Below the pieces are notes generated by a model that saw only the letters and a program-made list of their open reading frames with translations, was not told the origin of the DNA and ran no database searches. Made by a program: the position numbers and the translations under genes. Below, one piece after another: positions 1 through 5,705 of a stretch of DNA of 7,688 bases. The stretch comes from Clostridia bacterium (GTDB taxonomy: Bacteria > Bacillota > Clostridia > Christensenellales > Aristaeellaceae). How positions within the stretch are numbered: the stretch's first letter is position 1; each line of letters opens with the position of its first letter. The stretch spans positions 1-7,688 of the forward strand of contig JAFUWR010000175.1 in NCBI GenBank assembly GCA_017471125.1, in the 5' to 3' direction.

Positions 1-385
1 CGCGGCGCTGACGGCGCTGCTGGGCGGGACGATGCGGTCCGGCATCGACACGGTGCTGGACCTGATCGGCTTCGACCGCCGCCTGGAGGGGACGGACCTG
101 GTGGTCACCGGCGAAGGCCGCGCGGACTGGCAGAGCTGCTTCGGCAAGGTCATGCAGGGCGTGGGCGAGCGGGCCCGGCGCAAGGGCGTGCCCGCGGTGG
201 GCCTGTGCGGGTCCCTGGGTCCCGGCGCGGAGCAGCTCTACGACCACGGCGTGCTGTCGCTGATGACCACCATAGACGCGCCGATGTCCCTGCGCGAGGC
301 GCTGGACGACGCCGAGGCGCTCTATTCTTCCGCGGCGGTCCGCATGTTCCGGCTCATCAGGACTGGCATGCGCCTCAACGGATGA
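1..385 (+). CDS. Glycerate kinase, type I (GlxK/GarK family), C-terminal part
   Basis: This is the 3' end of a gene that starts before the window; the frame is open from base 2 to the TGA at 383-385. The visible ~127 residues match the C-terminal lobe of bacterial type I glycerate kinases: a 'GIDTVLDLIGFDRRL' stretch, then the family signature 'VVTGEGRADWQSCFGKV' (usually ITGEGRxDxQTxxGK), then a 'GVPAVGLCGSLG' strand-turn and an alternating helix/strand tail. Family knowledge: these cytosolic enzymes phosphorylate D-glycerate with ATP, normally to 2-phosphoglycerate, and so feed glycerate into lower glycolysis. The gene runs convergently into miaA, and the two coding regions overlap by 11 bp at their 3' ends with no room for a dedicated terminator. 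An internal ATG at base 32 is not the real start, because conserved sequence continues upstream of it. I cannot tell GlxK from GarK on this fragment. Confidence 0.88.
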   Translation, partial: AALTALLGGTMRSGIDTVLDLIGFDRRLEGTDLVVTGEGRADWQSCFGKVMQGVGERARRKGVPAVGLCGSLGPGAEQLYDHGVLSLMTTIDAPMSLREALDDAEALYSSAAVRMFRLIRTGMRLNG

Positions 386-1268
386 ACGCCTCGATCAGCG
401 CCGACGCCTCCCCGAGCGGATCGCCGGTCATGTCCAGCCAGTGGATGTCCTTATCCCGCCTGAACCACGTCATCTGCCGCTTGGCGAACTGCTTGATGGC
501 GGTGCCCAGCTTGTCCACCATCTCCTCGTAGGACGGTATCTCCCCGGCGACATACCGGCTGATGAAGCGGTACTCGAGGCCCAGCTTGTCCAGGAACTCG
601 AGGCTGACGCCCCGGTCGATCAGCCCCCGCACCTCGTCCACCATGCCCTGCCTGAGCCGGCGCTCCAAACGCTCGTCGATGCGCGCGCGCAGGGTCTCCC
701 GGTCCCAGGTGACGCCTAATTTCAGGCAGTCGTACCGGGGCTGATTGTGTGGCACGTGGTCGTCCCCGGCGTGCAGCTTCTCCAGCACGCGCATGACCCG
801 GTTGCGGTTGTTGCGCTCGATGTCGATGTCCGGCACGGCCCGCACCAGCATGTCGTACAGCGCCGGGGTCGAAAACGTCTCGAGATACGCCCGGTACTCC
901 AGGTCCGGCGCGGCGTCGCTCATGACGTAGCCCTCGGTCACCGACGCCACGTACAGCCCCGTGCCGCCCACCAAAAACGGCAGCCTCCCCCGGGCCAGCG
1001 CGCCGTCGATGGCCGCATAGGCCAGCCCCTGGAAGTCGTGCATGGAGAAGAACGCCCCCGGCTCGCACACGTCGATCAGGTGATGCGGCACGCCCCGCGT
1101 CTCCTCCGGCGCGATCTTGCCGCTGCCCAGGTCCAGCCCCCGGAACACCTGCCGGGAGTCCGCCGAGATCACCTCGCCCCCGAACCGCTCCGCCAGGTCC
1201 ACGCCCAGCCCGCTCTTGCCCGAGGCGTTGGTCCCCGCCACCACGATCAGCTTCGGCTTCGCACACAT
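375..1268 (-). CDS. miaA: tRNA dimethylallyltransferase MiaA
   Basis: A cytosolic enzyme that transfers a dimethylallyl group from DMAPP to N6 of A37 in tRNAs reading U-starting codons, giving i6A37. With the start chosen here it has 297 residues, slightly below the usual 300-320. Visible motifs are the P-loop GTNASGKS (residues 12-19), ISADSRQVFRGLDLGSGK (34-51, with D37 as the expected catalytic aspartate), HHLID (62-66), GGTGLYV (101-107), RNNRNRVMRVLEK (152-164) and the C-terminal signature FAKRQMTWFR (261-270). Two details depart from textbook MiaA: the P-loop has N where P-T-A-S is usual, and 'GLEYRFISRYV' replaces the common 'xxIGYKE' segment. It is therefore probably a divergent sub-branch. 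The ATG at 1268 is preferred because a purine-rich GAGAGGGGG lies 6 nt upstream; the ATG at 1274 abuts that site. Longer in-frame extension to 1361 would pass upstream of the promoter. It has its own promoter and is convergent with the glycerate kinase gene. Confidence 0.93.
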   Translation of the reverse strand: MCAKPKLIVVAGTNASGKSGLGVDLAERFGGEVISADSRQVFRGLDLGSGKIAPEETRGVPHHLIDVCEPGAFFSMHDFQGLAYAAIDGALARGRLPFLVGGTGLYVASVTEGYVMSDAAPDLEYRAYLETFSTPALYDMLVRAVPDIDIERNNRNRVMRVLEKLHAGDDHVPHNQPRYDCLKLGVTWDRETLRARIDERLERRLRQGMVDEVRGLIDRGVSLEFLDKLGLEYRFISRYVAGEIPSYEEMVDKLGTAIKQFAKRQMTWFRRDKDIHWLDMTGDPLGEASALIEAFIR

Positions 1269-1274
1269 ACGCAT

Positions 1275-1283
1275 CCCCCTCTC
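1275..1283 (-). promoter_or_regulatory. Ribosome binding site of miaA
   Basis: On the minus strand this reads GAGAGGGGG, six bases before the ATG at 1268 and directly abutting the ATG at 1274. The spacing favours the 1268 start (protein beginning MCAKPK). Confidence 0.6.
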
Positions 1284-1292
1284 ATCCAACTC

Positions 1293-1321
1293 ATTATACC
1301 AGAATAACGCTTTGCAGTAAA
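1293..1321 (-). promoter_or_regulatory. Sigma-A-type promoter of miaA
   Basis: Read on the minus strand there is a TTTACT -35 (1321-1316), a 17-bp spacer and a perfect TATAAT -10 (1298-1293). The -10 is preceded by TGG, which forms an extended -10. Transcription should start near 1286, giving a leader of under 20 nt before the miaA ribosome binding site and ATG. This short leader also excludes the longer in-frame extension of the miaA reading frame. Confidence 0.7.
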
Positions 1322-1345
1322 TGGCCCCATTCTGAATATTTCGGG

Positions 1346-1374
1346 TTGCATCCTCCCCCAAAATGCGTTAAAAT
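1346..1374 (+). promoter_or_regulatory. Sigma-A-type promoter of the HAD-hprK operon
   Basis: A TTGCAT -35 (1346-1351), a 17-bp spacer and a TAAAAT -10 (1369-1374) lie 32 bp before the HAD start codon. The surrounding AT-rich stretch contrasts with the GC-rich genes. The -10 matches the consensus at five of six positions, the -35 at only three. It is divergent from the miaA promoter, with about 25 bp between the two -35 boxes. This is probably the main promoter for the HAD gene, hprK and perhaps glcK. Confidence 0.5.
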
Positions 1375-1406
1375 AATAGGAGAGCTTTAACAAGGGATGA
1401 TAGCAC

Positions 1407-2237
1407 ATGATACGACTGATCGCCTCTGACCTGGACGACACGCTGCTGAACGCCCAGGGCGACGTGGACCTGCGGGTGATGAAGGCCCTTTACAGGGCGA
1501 TGGCCGCGGGCTGCGCCGTGGTGCTGAGCAGCGGGCGGATGCTGGAGGCCATGCTGCCGCTGGCGAAGAAGATCGGCGTGAACGCGCCGATGCTGTTGTA
1601 CAACGGCGCGATGGCCTACGACCACAACACGGGCGAGACCATCTTCGCGGACCAGATCCCCTACGAGACGGCGCTTCAAATCGCGGAGCTTTGCGAGCGC
1701 GAGGGCTGGTACATCCAGGCCTATCCGGGCAAGAACTACTACTGCCCGAGGGTGACGGAGGGCACCCGGCGCTACGCGGCAAGCATCCGGGTGGAGCCGA
1801 CGCCGGTGTACAAGCCCATCTCCGAGTGGATGCGGGCGCACCCGTCGGGCATGCAGAAGCTGCTGCTGATCGACACGCCGGAGGGCGCGGACCGGGCGCG
1901 GGCGCTGCTCGAGGCGGCGTTCCCCCACGGCGCGAGCTTCGCCAAGTCCCGGCCCCACTACGTCGAGGTCGCCCCGGAGGGCGTCAGCAAGGGCGCGTCG
2001 CTCCTGCGGCTGGCCGAGCACATGGGCATCGCCCGGGACGAGGTGATGGCCTTCGGCGACGGCCAGAACGACGTGGCCATGCTCGAGGCCGCGGGCACGG
2101 GCGTGTGCATGGCCAACGGCTGCCCGGAGGCGCTGGCGGTGGCCGACCGCGTGGCCCCGTCGAACCTCGAGGACGGCGTGGCCCAGGTGATCGAGGAATA
2201 CCTGCAAAACGGATGGATCGGAGGTCGACGCCCATGA
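1407..2237 (+). CDS. Cof-type HAD-IIB family sugar-phosphatase-like hydrolase
   Basis: A 276-residue cytosolic HAD-superfamily hydrolase of the Cof/IIB type, typical in length. Motif I is DLDDTLL (residues 8-14), with D8 the expected nucleophile and D10 the acid/base. Motif II is LSSGR (40-44), motif III centres on K195 in GVSKG, and motif IV is GDGQND (217-222), which binds Mg2+. The region between motifs II and III (~residues 75-190) is the C2B cap that sets substrate choice. Family knowledge: these enzymes dephosphorylate sugar phosphates, flavin/pyridoxal phosphates or similar metabolites; the sequence alone does not give the substrate. The start is supported by AAGGGA (1392-1397) nine bases upstream. 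The stop codon overlaps the hprK start in an ATGA, so the two are probably translationally coupled. That pairing, plus the downstream glucokinase, suggests a role in sugar-phosphate balance, which is inference. Confidence 0.92.
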   Translation: MIRLIASDLDDTLLNAQGDVDLRVMKALYRAMAAGCAVVLSSGRMLEAMLPLAKKIGVNAPMLLYNGAMAYDHNTGETIFADQIPYETALQIAELCEREGWYIQAYPGKNYYCPRVTEGTRRYAASIRVEPTPVYKPISEWMRAHPSGMQKLLLIDTPEGADRARALLEAAFPHGASFAKSRPHYVEVAPEGVSKGASLLRLAEHMGIARDEVMAFGDGQNDVAMLEAAGTGVCMANGCPEALAVADRVAPSNLEDGVAQVIEEYLQNGWIGGRRP

Positions 2238-3157
2238 TCAATGAGGCCGAATTTGTCAAGGCGCTGGGACTGACCCGGGTGCTGGCGGTGGACAGCAAGA
2301 CCCTGCCCATCGAGGTCAGCAACACCACCCGCCCCGGCATACAGTTCGCGGGCTACTGGGACTTCTTCGCTTACGAGCGCCCGCAGCTGTTGGGCAAGGT
2401 GGAGATGACCTACCTGTCCTCGCTCCACGAGGACACCCGCCGGGAGCGGCTGGCGAAGTATTTCAGCTACCCGCTGCCCTGCGTCATCATCTGCCGCAAC
2501 TACCCCTGCTTCGACGACATGCTGGTCATGGCGGCGGCCCACCACATCCCCATCTACGCCACGGGCAAGGAGACCGTGCAGATGGAGCTGGACCTGATCG
2601 CCTACCTGCGCAACGCCCTGGCCCCGCGGGAGACCCGCCACGGCGTGCTGGTCAACGTGTTCGGCACGGGGCTGATGATCACCGGCAACTCCGGCGTGGG
2701 CAAGAGCGAGGCCGCGCTGGAGCTCATCAAGCGGGGCCACCAGCTCGTGGCCGACGACGTGGTGGACATCCGCCGGGTGGACGAGGGCCGGCTGGTGGGC
2801 GAGAGCCCGGAGCTGGTGCGCCACTTCATGGAGATCCGCGGCGTGGGCATCATCGACATCTCCACCATGTACGGCGTCGGCGCGGTCATGCGCTCCCAGA
2901 CCATCGACATGGTCATCCACCTGGAGATGTGGCAGTCCGGCAAGGAGTACGACCGCCTCGGCATGACCGACAACTACACCGACATCCTGGGCGTCAAGGT
3001 GCCCTACCTGCTGCTGCCCATCCACCCCGGCCGCAACATGGCCGTGGTGCTCGAGGTCGCCGCCCGCAACCTCCGCCTGAAGCAGATGGGCTATAACGCC
3101 GCCAACGAGCTCACCCGCCGCCACATGGAGCGGGCGATGCGGCAGGCGGAAGAGTAA
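2234..3157 (+). CDS. hprK: HPr kinase/phosphorylase HprK
   Basis: A bifunctional cytosolic regulator of carbon catabolite repression. It phosphorylates Ser46 of HPr with ATP or PPi when glycolytic intermediates are high, and phosphorolyses P-Ser-HPr when phosphate is high. At 307 residues it is normal in length. The N-terminal Hpr_kinase_N domain covers roughly residues 1-130. The catalytic domain shows H136, the P-loop GNSGVGKS (151-158), the acidic pair D174-D175, the family signature EIRGVGIID (200-208) and the C-terminal PGRN (265-268) with 'EVAARNLRLKQMGYNAA'. The ATG at 2234 overlaps the HAD stop (ATGA) and has GGAGGT (2220-2225) eight bases upstream; the frame stays open upstream but only as a shadow of the HAD gene. 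No ptsH, ptsI or ccpA gene is in the window. A repeat-filled gap of 305 bp separates it from glcK. Confidence 0.97.
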   Translation: MINEAEFVKALGLTRVLAVDSKTLPIEVSNTTRPGIQFAGYWDFFAYERPQLLGKVEMTYLSSLHEDTRRERLAKYFSYPLPCVIICRNYPCFDDMLVMAAAHHIPIYATGKETVQMELDLIAYLRNALAPRETRHGVLVNVFGTGLMITGNSGVGKSEAALELIKRGHQLVADDVVDIRRVDEGRLVGESPELVRHFMEIRGVGIIDISTMYGVGAVMRSQTIDMVIHLEMWQSGKEYDRLGMTDNYTDILGVKVPYLLLPIHPGRNMAVVLEVAARNLRLKQMGYNAANELTRRHMERAMRQAEE

Positions 3158-3158
3158 G

Positions 3159-3186
3159 GCAATAGTCATTAGGCAATAGGCAGTAG
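3159..3186 (+). repeat. Heptamer array, GCARTAG orientation (4 units)
   Basis: Four exact-period 7-bp units directly after the hprK stop: GCAATAG, TCATTAG, GCAATAG, GCAGTAG. They are the reverse complement of the CTACTGC/CTATTGC units found at 3387-3421 and 6637-6664. The neighbouring multi-hairpin element is therefore flanked by inverted heptamer arrays. Confidence 0.8.
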
Positions 3187-3214
3187 TCAGATACCTGCTG
3201 CCGCGTACAGGCGT

Positions 3215-3380
3215 GACCTCTTGCCTCCCCTTTCACGCACCGGCGACCGCGCAAGCGGGCCGCCGGCAGCGCCGGGCTGGCATCCGTAGGATGCGCCCGG
3301 GCTGGTCGCGCTTGCCTTTGGCAGTGGCGCGACTGCTGGCCAGGGGAGGTGGCATTTGCGAAGCAAATGACGGAGAGGTC
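3215..3380 (+). repeat. Multi-hairpin intergenic element, copy 1 (with internal insertion)
   Basis: An element bounded by perfect 7-bp inverted repeats, GACCTCT (3215-3221) and AGAGGTC (3374-3380). Inside is hairpin 1, with arms CCTCCCC (3224-3230) and GGGGAGG (3343-3349), then the linker TGG, then hairpin 2, with arms CATTTGC (3353-3359) and GCAAATG (3363-3369) around a GAA loop, then ACGG. Outside the loop of hairpin 1 it is almost identical to the copy at 6570-6629. There the loop is only TTTCA; here TTTCA is followed by 107 extra bases (3236-3342). It fills most of the 305-bp hprK-glcK gap, in which I see no credible gene or promoter. It may be a MITE-like mobile repeat or an RNA structure. 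Confidence 0.8.
3236..3342 (+). repeat. Structured 107-bp segment inside hairpin 1 of copy 1
   Basis: Absent from the otherwise matching copy at 6570-6629. It is strongly self-complementary. CCGGGC (3272-3277) pairs with GCCCGG (3295-3300), and GCATCC (3280-3285) pairs with GGATGC (3289-3294) around a GTA loop, with a 2-nt TG bulge. Further out, GCAAGCG (3251-3257) pairs with CGCTTGC (3309-3315). A dinucleotide CA stands at both junctions. It could be an insertion into copy 1 or a loss from the other copy. Confidence 0.6.
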
Positions 3381-3386
3381 GTCCCC

Positions 3387-3424
<38 letters not shown>

Positions 3425-3462
3425 CCCTAACCCCTACTCCCTAAGAAAGGACTGAACGCAAC

Positions 3463-4407
3463 ATGCTATACATCGGCATCGACGTCGGCGGCACCACCAT
3501 CAAGGCGGGGGTCGTGGACGCGGACGGCAACATACTGTTCAAGCACGCGGGCCCCACGGGGCTGGAGCGGGGCTACGGCTCGGTGATCCAGGACATCGCG
3601 ACGCTGGGCCTGTCGGCGGTCAAGGAGAGCGGCCACACGCTGGACGAGGTGAAGGCCATCGGCATCGGCATCCCGGGCATCATGGACCAGCGCACGGGCG
3701 TGGTGCCCTTCTGCACGAACCTCAAGTGGCACGACGTGCCCATCATCGAGGAGATGAAGAAGTACACCGACCTGCCGGTCTACGTGGACAACGACGCCAC
3801 GGTGGCGGGCCTGGCCGAGTCCGTGAAGGGCGTGTCGGCGGGCTGCTCCAACAGCGTGTTCATCACGCTGGGCACCGGCGTGGGCGGCGGCATCATCATC
3901 AACGACCGGGTGTTCACCGGCTCCCACGGCGTGGCCTCGGAGATCGGCCACATGGTCACCGTGGACGGCGGCGAGCCCTGCACCTGCGGCAAGCGCGGCT
4001 GCTGGGAGCGCTACACCAGCGCCACGGCCCTCATCCGCGAGGGGCGGCGGCTGTGCGCCGTGAAGCCCGACTGCGCCCTGATGCAGTCCGTGGATTACGA
4101 CATCCGCGGCATCACCGCCAAGCACGTGCTGGACCTGGCCAAGACCGGCGACCCCGACTGCGCCCGCATCTTCGACCGCTACGTCCACCACCTGTGCGTG
4201 GGCCTGGGCAACCTCATCAACCTCTACGACCCCGAGGTCATCGCCCTGGGCGGCGGCGTGTCCCACGCGGGCGCCTTCCTGCTGGACGCCATCCGCGCCC
4301 GCCTGCACGACTACGTGTTCTTCAAATCCATGCCCTACGCCCGGGTGGAGCTGGCCCAGCTCACCAACGACGCCGGCATCATCGGCGCGGCGATGCTGGG
4401 AAGATGA
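3463..4407 (+). CDS. glcK: ROK-family glucokinase
   Basis: A cytosolic ATP-dependent sugar kinase, most likely converting glucose to glucose 6-phosphate. At 314 residues it is typical of Bacillota ROK glucokinases. Features in order: the phosphate-1 motif DVGGTTIK (7-14), NLKW (86-89), VDNDAT (108-113) with D111 as the expected catalytic base, the phosphate-2 motif LGTGVGGG (136-143), EIGHM (160-164), the Zn-binding CTCGKRGCWE (173-182; ligands H163, C173, C175, C180) and the adenosine-site GGGVS (263-267). The usual N of 'DNDAN' is T here, a small departure. The start has AGAAAGGA 11 bases upstream. It probably shares the HAD-hprK transcript, since I see no good promoter in the gap; carbon control and glucose phosphorylation are a sensible pair. 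An alternative is another ROK hexokinase (mannose, N-acetylmannosamine), but EIGHM with the Asn-Leu-Lys-Trp stretch favours glucose. Confidence 0.93.
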   Translation: MLYIGIDVGGTTIKAGVVDADGNILFKHAGPTGLERGYGSVIQDIATLGLSAVKESGHTLDEVKAIGIGIPGIMDQRTGVVPFCTNLKWHDVPIIEEMKKYTDLPVYVDNDATVAGLAESVKGVSAGCSNSVFITLGTGVGGGIIINDRVFTGSHGVASEIGHMVTVDGGEPCTCGKRGCWERYTSATALIREGRRLCAVKPDCALMQSVDYDIRGITAKHVLDLAKTGDPDCARIFDRYVHHLCVGLGNLINLYDPEVIALGGGVSHAGAFLLDAIRARLHDYVFFKSMPYARVELAQLTNDAGIIGAAMLGR

Positions 4408-4413
4408 ACCATT

Positions 4414-4457
4414 CCATGCAAAAAACGCATCCCTTCCGGGATGCGCTTTTTGCATGG
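4414..4457. terminator. Bidirectional intrinsic terminator between glcK and potD
   Basis: The hairpin has an 8-bp GC-rich core, CGCATCCC (4426-4433) and GGGATGCG (4438-4445), with a TTCC loop. It is flanked by an A-tract on the left (4420-4425) and a T-tract on the right (4447-4451), and closed further by CCATGC/GCATGG. Read on either strand it gives a GC stem followed by a U-run, so it can stop both the glcK transcript and the pot transcript. It sits 6 bp after the glcK stop and 2 bp after the potD stop. Confidence 0.93.
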
Positions 4458-4459
4458 CC

Positions 4460-5518
4460 TTACCGCGCCATCTGGATCTCCATCCAAATGCCCTCGTAGA
4501 GGCTCATGGAATCGGAGATGTCGTTGTAGTACTCGCAGCGGGCGACCACGTCCTCGGGCGGGTTCAGCGCCTCGTTGGCGGCCTGCTCCTCGTCCAGGTC
4601 CTCGACGACCTGCTTGATGGGAGAGGAGTAGTAGATATAGTCCATGTTCATCTGGGCGATGTCCGGACGGCACATGAAGTTGATGAAGTACTCGGCGGCC
4701 GCCTTGTGCTCGGAGCCCTTGGGCACGCACATGCCGTCCACCCAGATGTTGCTGCCCTCCATGGGCACGACGTAGCTGAGCTTGTCGTTCTTCTCCATGG
4801 CGTACAGCGCGTCGCCGGAGTAGATCACGGCCAGCGCGGCCTCGTTGGCCACCATCTTGTCCTTGGTCTCGTCCACGAAGTTGCCGGAGATCAGCTTGTC
4901 CTGGCGCTGCTTGACCAGCAGGTCCCCCGCCTGGCGCAGCTCGGCCTCGTCGCGGGTGTTCATGGAGAAGCCCAGGGTCTTGAGGGCCAGGCCGATGGTG
5001 TCCCTGAGGGAGTTCATCATGAAGATAGAGCCCTTGTACTCGCCGTCAAACAGGCTGTTCCAGCTGGTGATGGGCGCGGAGACCATGTCCTCGTTGTACA
5101 GGATGCCCAGCGTGCCCCACATGTAGGGGACGGAGTGGGCGTTGCCCGGGTCGTAGCTGGGGTCGCGCAGGTTGTCCAGCACGTTCTCCAGGTTCGGGAT
5201 GTTCGCGAGGTCCAGTTCCTCCAGGCGATCCTCCTTGATGAGCCGCTCGATCATATACTCGGACGGGAAGATCACGTCATAGGCGCCCGCGCCCGCCTCC
5301 AGACGCGCGTACATGTCCTCGTTCTGGGTGAAGTTCACGTAGGTCACGGAGATGCCCGTCTCCTCCTCGAACATGTCCAGCACCGCGGGGTCGATGTAGT
5401 CGTACCAGTTGTAGACGACCAGCTCCGTGCCCGCGAAGGGCTTGTCCGCCTCGGCAAACGCGGCGGCGCACAGGCTCGCCAGCAGGGCGGCCAGCAGCAT
5501 GATGGCGATCTTCTTCAT
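4460..5518 (-). CDS. potD: Spermidine/putrescine ABC transporter substrate-binding protein PotD
   Basis: The extracytoplasmic polyamine-binding protein of the PotABCD importer, 352 residues. Residues 1-22 are a signal peptide (MKK charged end, long hydrophobic core, AFA just before EADK). Mature-domain landmarks match PotD: VVYNWYDYIDP (34-44), the IFPSEYMIERL loop (83-93), NSLRD (169-173), VIYSGDALYAM (231-241) and the ligand-site IWVDGMCVPKGS (258-269, with W259 and D261 corresponding to the family's conserved Trp-x-Asp). No [LVI][AST][GAS]C lipobox is visible: C17 follows a leucine. This is unusual for a single-membrane bacterium, where such proteins are normally lipid-anchored. The ATG at 5518 is chosen because AAAGGA is 8 bases upstream; the upstream ATGs lack a usable site and would add residues before the signal peptide. 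It is last in the pot operon and ends at a terminator. Confidence 0.95.
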   Translation of the reverse strand: MKKIAIMLLAALLASLCAAAFAEADKPFAGTELVVYNWYDYIDPAVLDMFEEETGISVTYVNFTQNEDMYARLEAGAGAYDVIFPSEYMIERLIKEDRLEELDLANIPNLENVLDNLRDPSYDPGNAHSVPYMWGTLGILYNEDMVSAPITSWNSLFDGEYKGSIFMMNSLRDTIGLALKTLGFSMNTRDEAELRQAGDLLVKQRQDKLISGNFVDETKDKMVANEAALAVIYSGDALYAMEKNDKLSYVVPMEGSNIWVDGMCVPKGSEHKAAAEYFINFMCRPDIAQMNMDYIYYSSPIKQVVEDLDEEQAANEALNPPEDVVARCEYYNDISDSMSLYEGIWMEIQMAR

Positions 5519-5526
5519 GTCGTTCA

Positions 5527-5532
5527 TCCTTT
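5527..5532 (-). promoter_or_regulatory. Ribosome binding site deciding the potD start
   Basis: AAAGGA on the minus strand, eight bases before the ATG at 5518. It overlaps the alternative ATG at 5527, which makes that start unlikely. Confidence 0.65.
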
Positions 5533-5549
5533 CGCTTTTGGGTAATATC

Positions 5550-5568
5550 AAAAAGGCATGGCCTTTTT
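5550..5568. other. Small A/T-flanked hairpin in the potD leader
   Basis: AAAAAGGC (5550-5557) and GCCTTTTT (5561-5568) form an 8-bp stem with a 3-nt loop, about 30 nt upstream of potD. In the pot transcript it is a short stem ending in a U-run, so it might act as a weak attenuator or as a 5'-end stabilising hairpin for the potD message after processing. A weak promoter reading (TTGTTA, 18 bp, GATATT on the minus strand) overlaps the same bases and is not convincing. Confidence 0.4.
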
Positions 5569-5590
5569 AACAACGGTAGATCGGTCAAAG

Positions 5591-5691
5591 GGCTCCCTCC
5601 GACCCGCTGCGCGGGCCACCTCCCTCAACGAGGGAGGCGCGTCAGGCCCCCTCCCCGAGGGGGCTGTCAGCGCAAGCTGACTGGGGGAGTC
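5591..5691. repeat. Multi-hairpin intergenic element, copy 3 (two modules head-to-head)
   Basis: It lies in the potC-potD gap. The outer ends GGCTCCC (5591-5597) and GGGAGTC (5685-5691) are complementary with one G-T wobble and enclose four hairpins: CCCGC/GCGGG (5603-5615), CCTCCCTC/GAGGGAGG (5619-5637), GCCCCCTC/GAGGGGGC (5646-5664) and GTCAGC/GCTGAC with a GCAA loop (5666-5681). Read on the minus strand, the left half has the plan of copies 1 and 2: G-rich hairpin, TGG linker, second hairpin, then CGGAG. The right half has the same plan on the plus strand. The locus therefore looks like two modules in opposite orientation. Confidence 0.75.
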
Positions 5692-5705
5692 GTCGCGCTT
5701 CACGC

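Noticed and set aside
1691..2233. In-frame extension of hprK far upstream.
   Set aside because: It lies within the HAD gene in another frame. The ATG at 2234 with GGAGGT gives the normal HprK length and N-terminus.
1958..3169. A 403-codon open frame antisense to the HAD gene and hprK.
   Set aside because: Antisense shadow of two well-identified genes; its product is rich in His, Val and Asp with no recognisable domain.
3466..4455. A 329-codon open frame antisense to glcK, crossing the terminator.
   Set aside because: Antisense shadow, low-complexity, and it runs through a strong terminator hairpin.
4454..5545. A long (363-codon) open frame opposite potD.
   Set aside because: It mirrors potD. 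High GC and the codon use of the real gene leave the opposite strand open, and its product is low-complexity (His/Val/Gly-rich).
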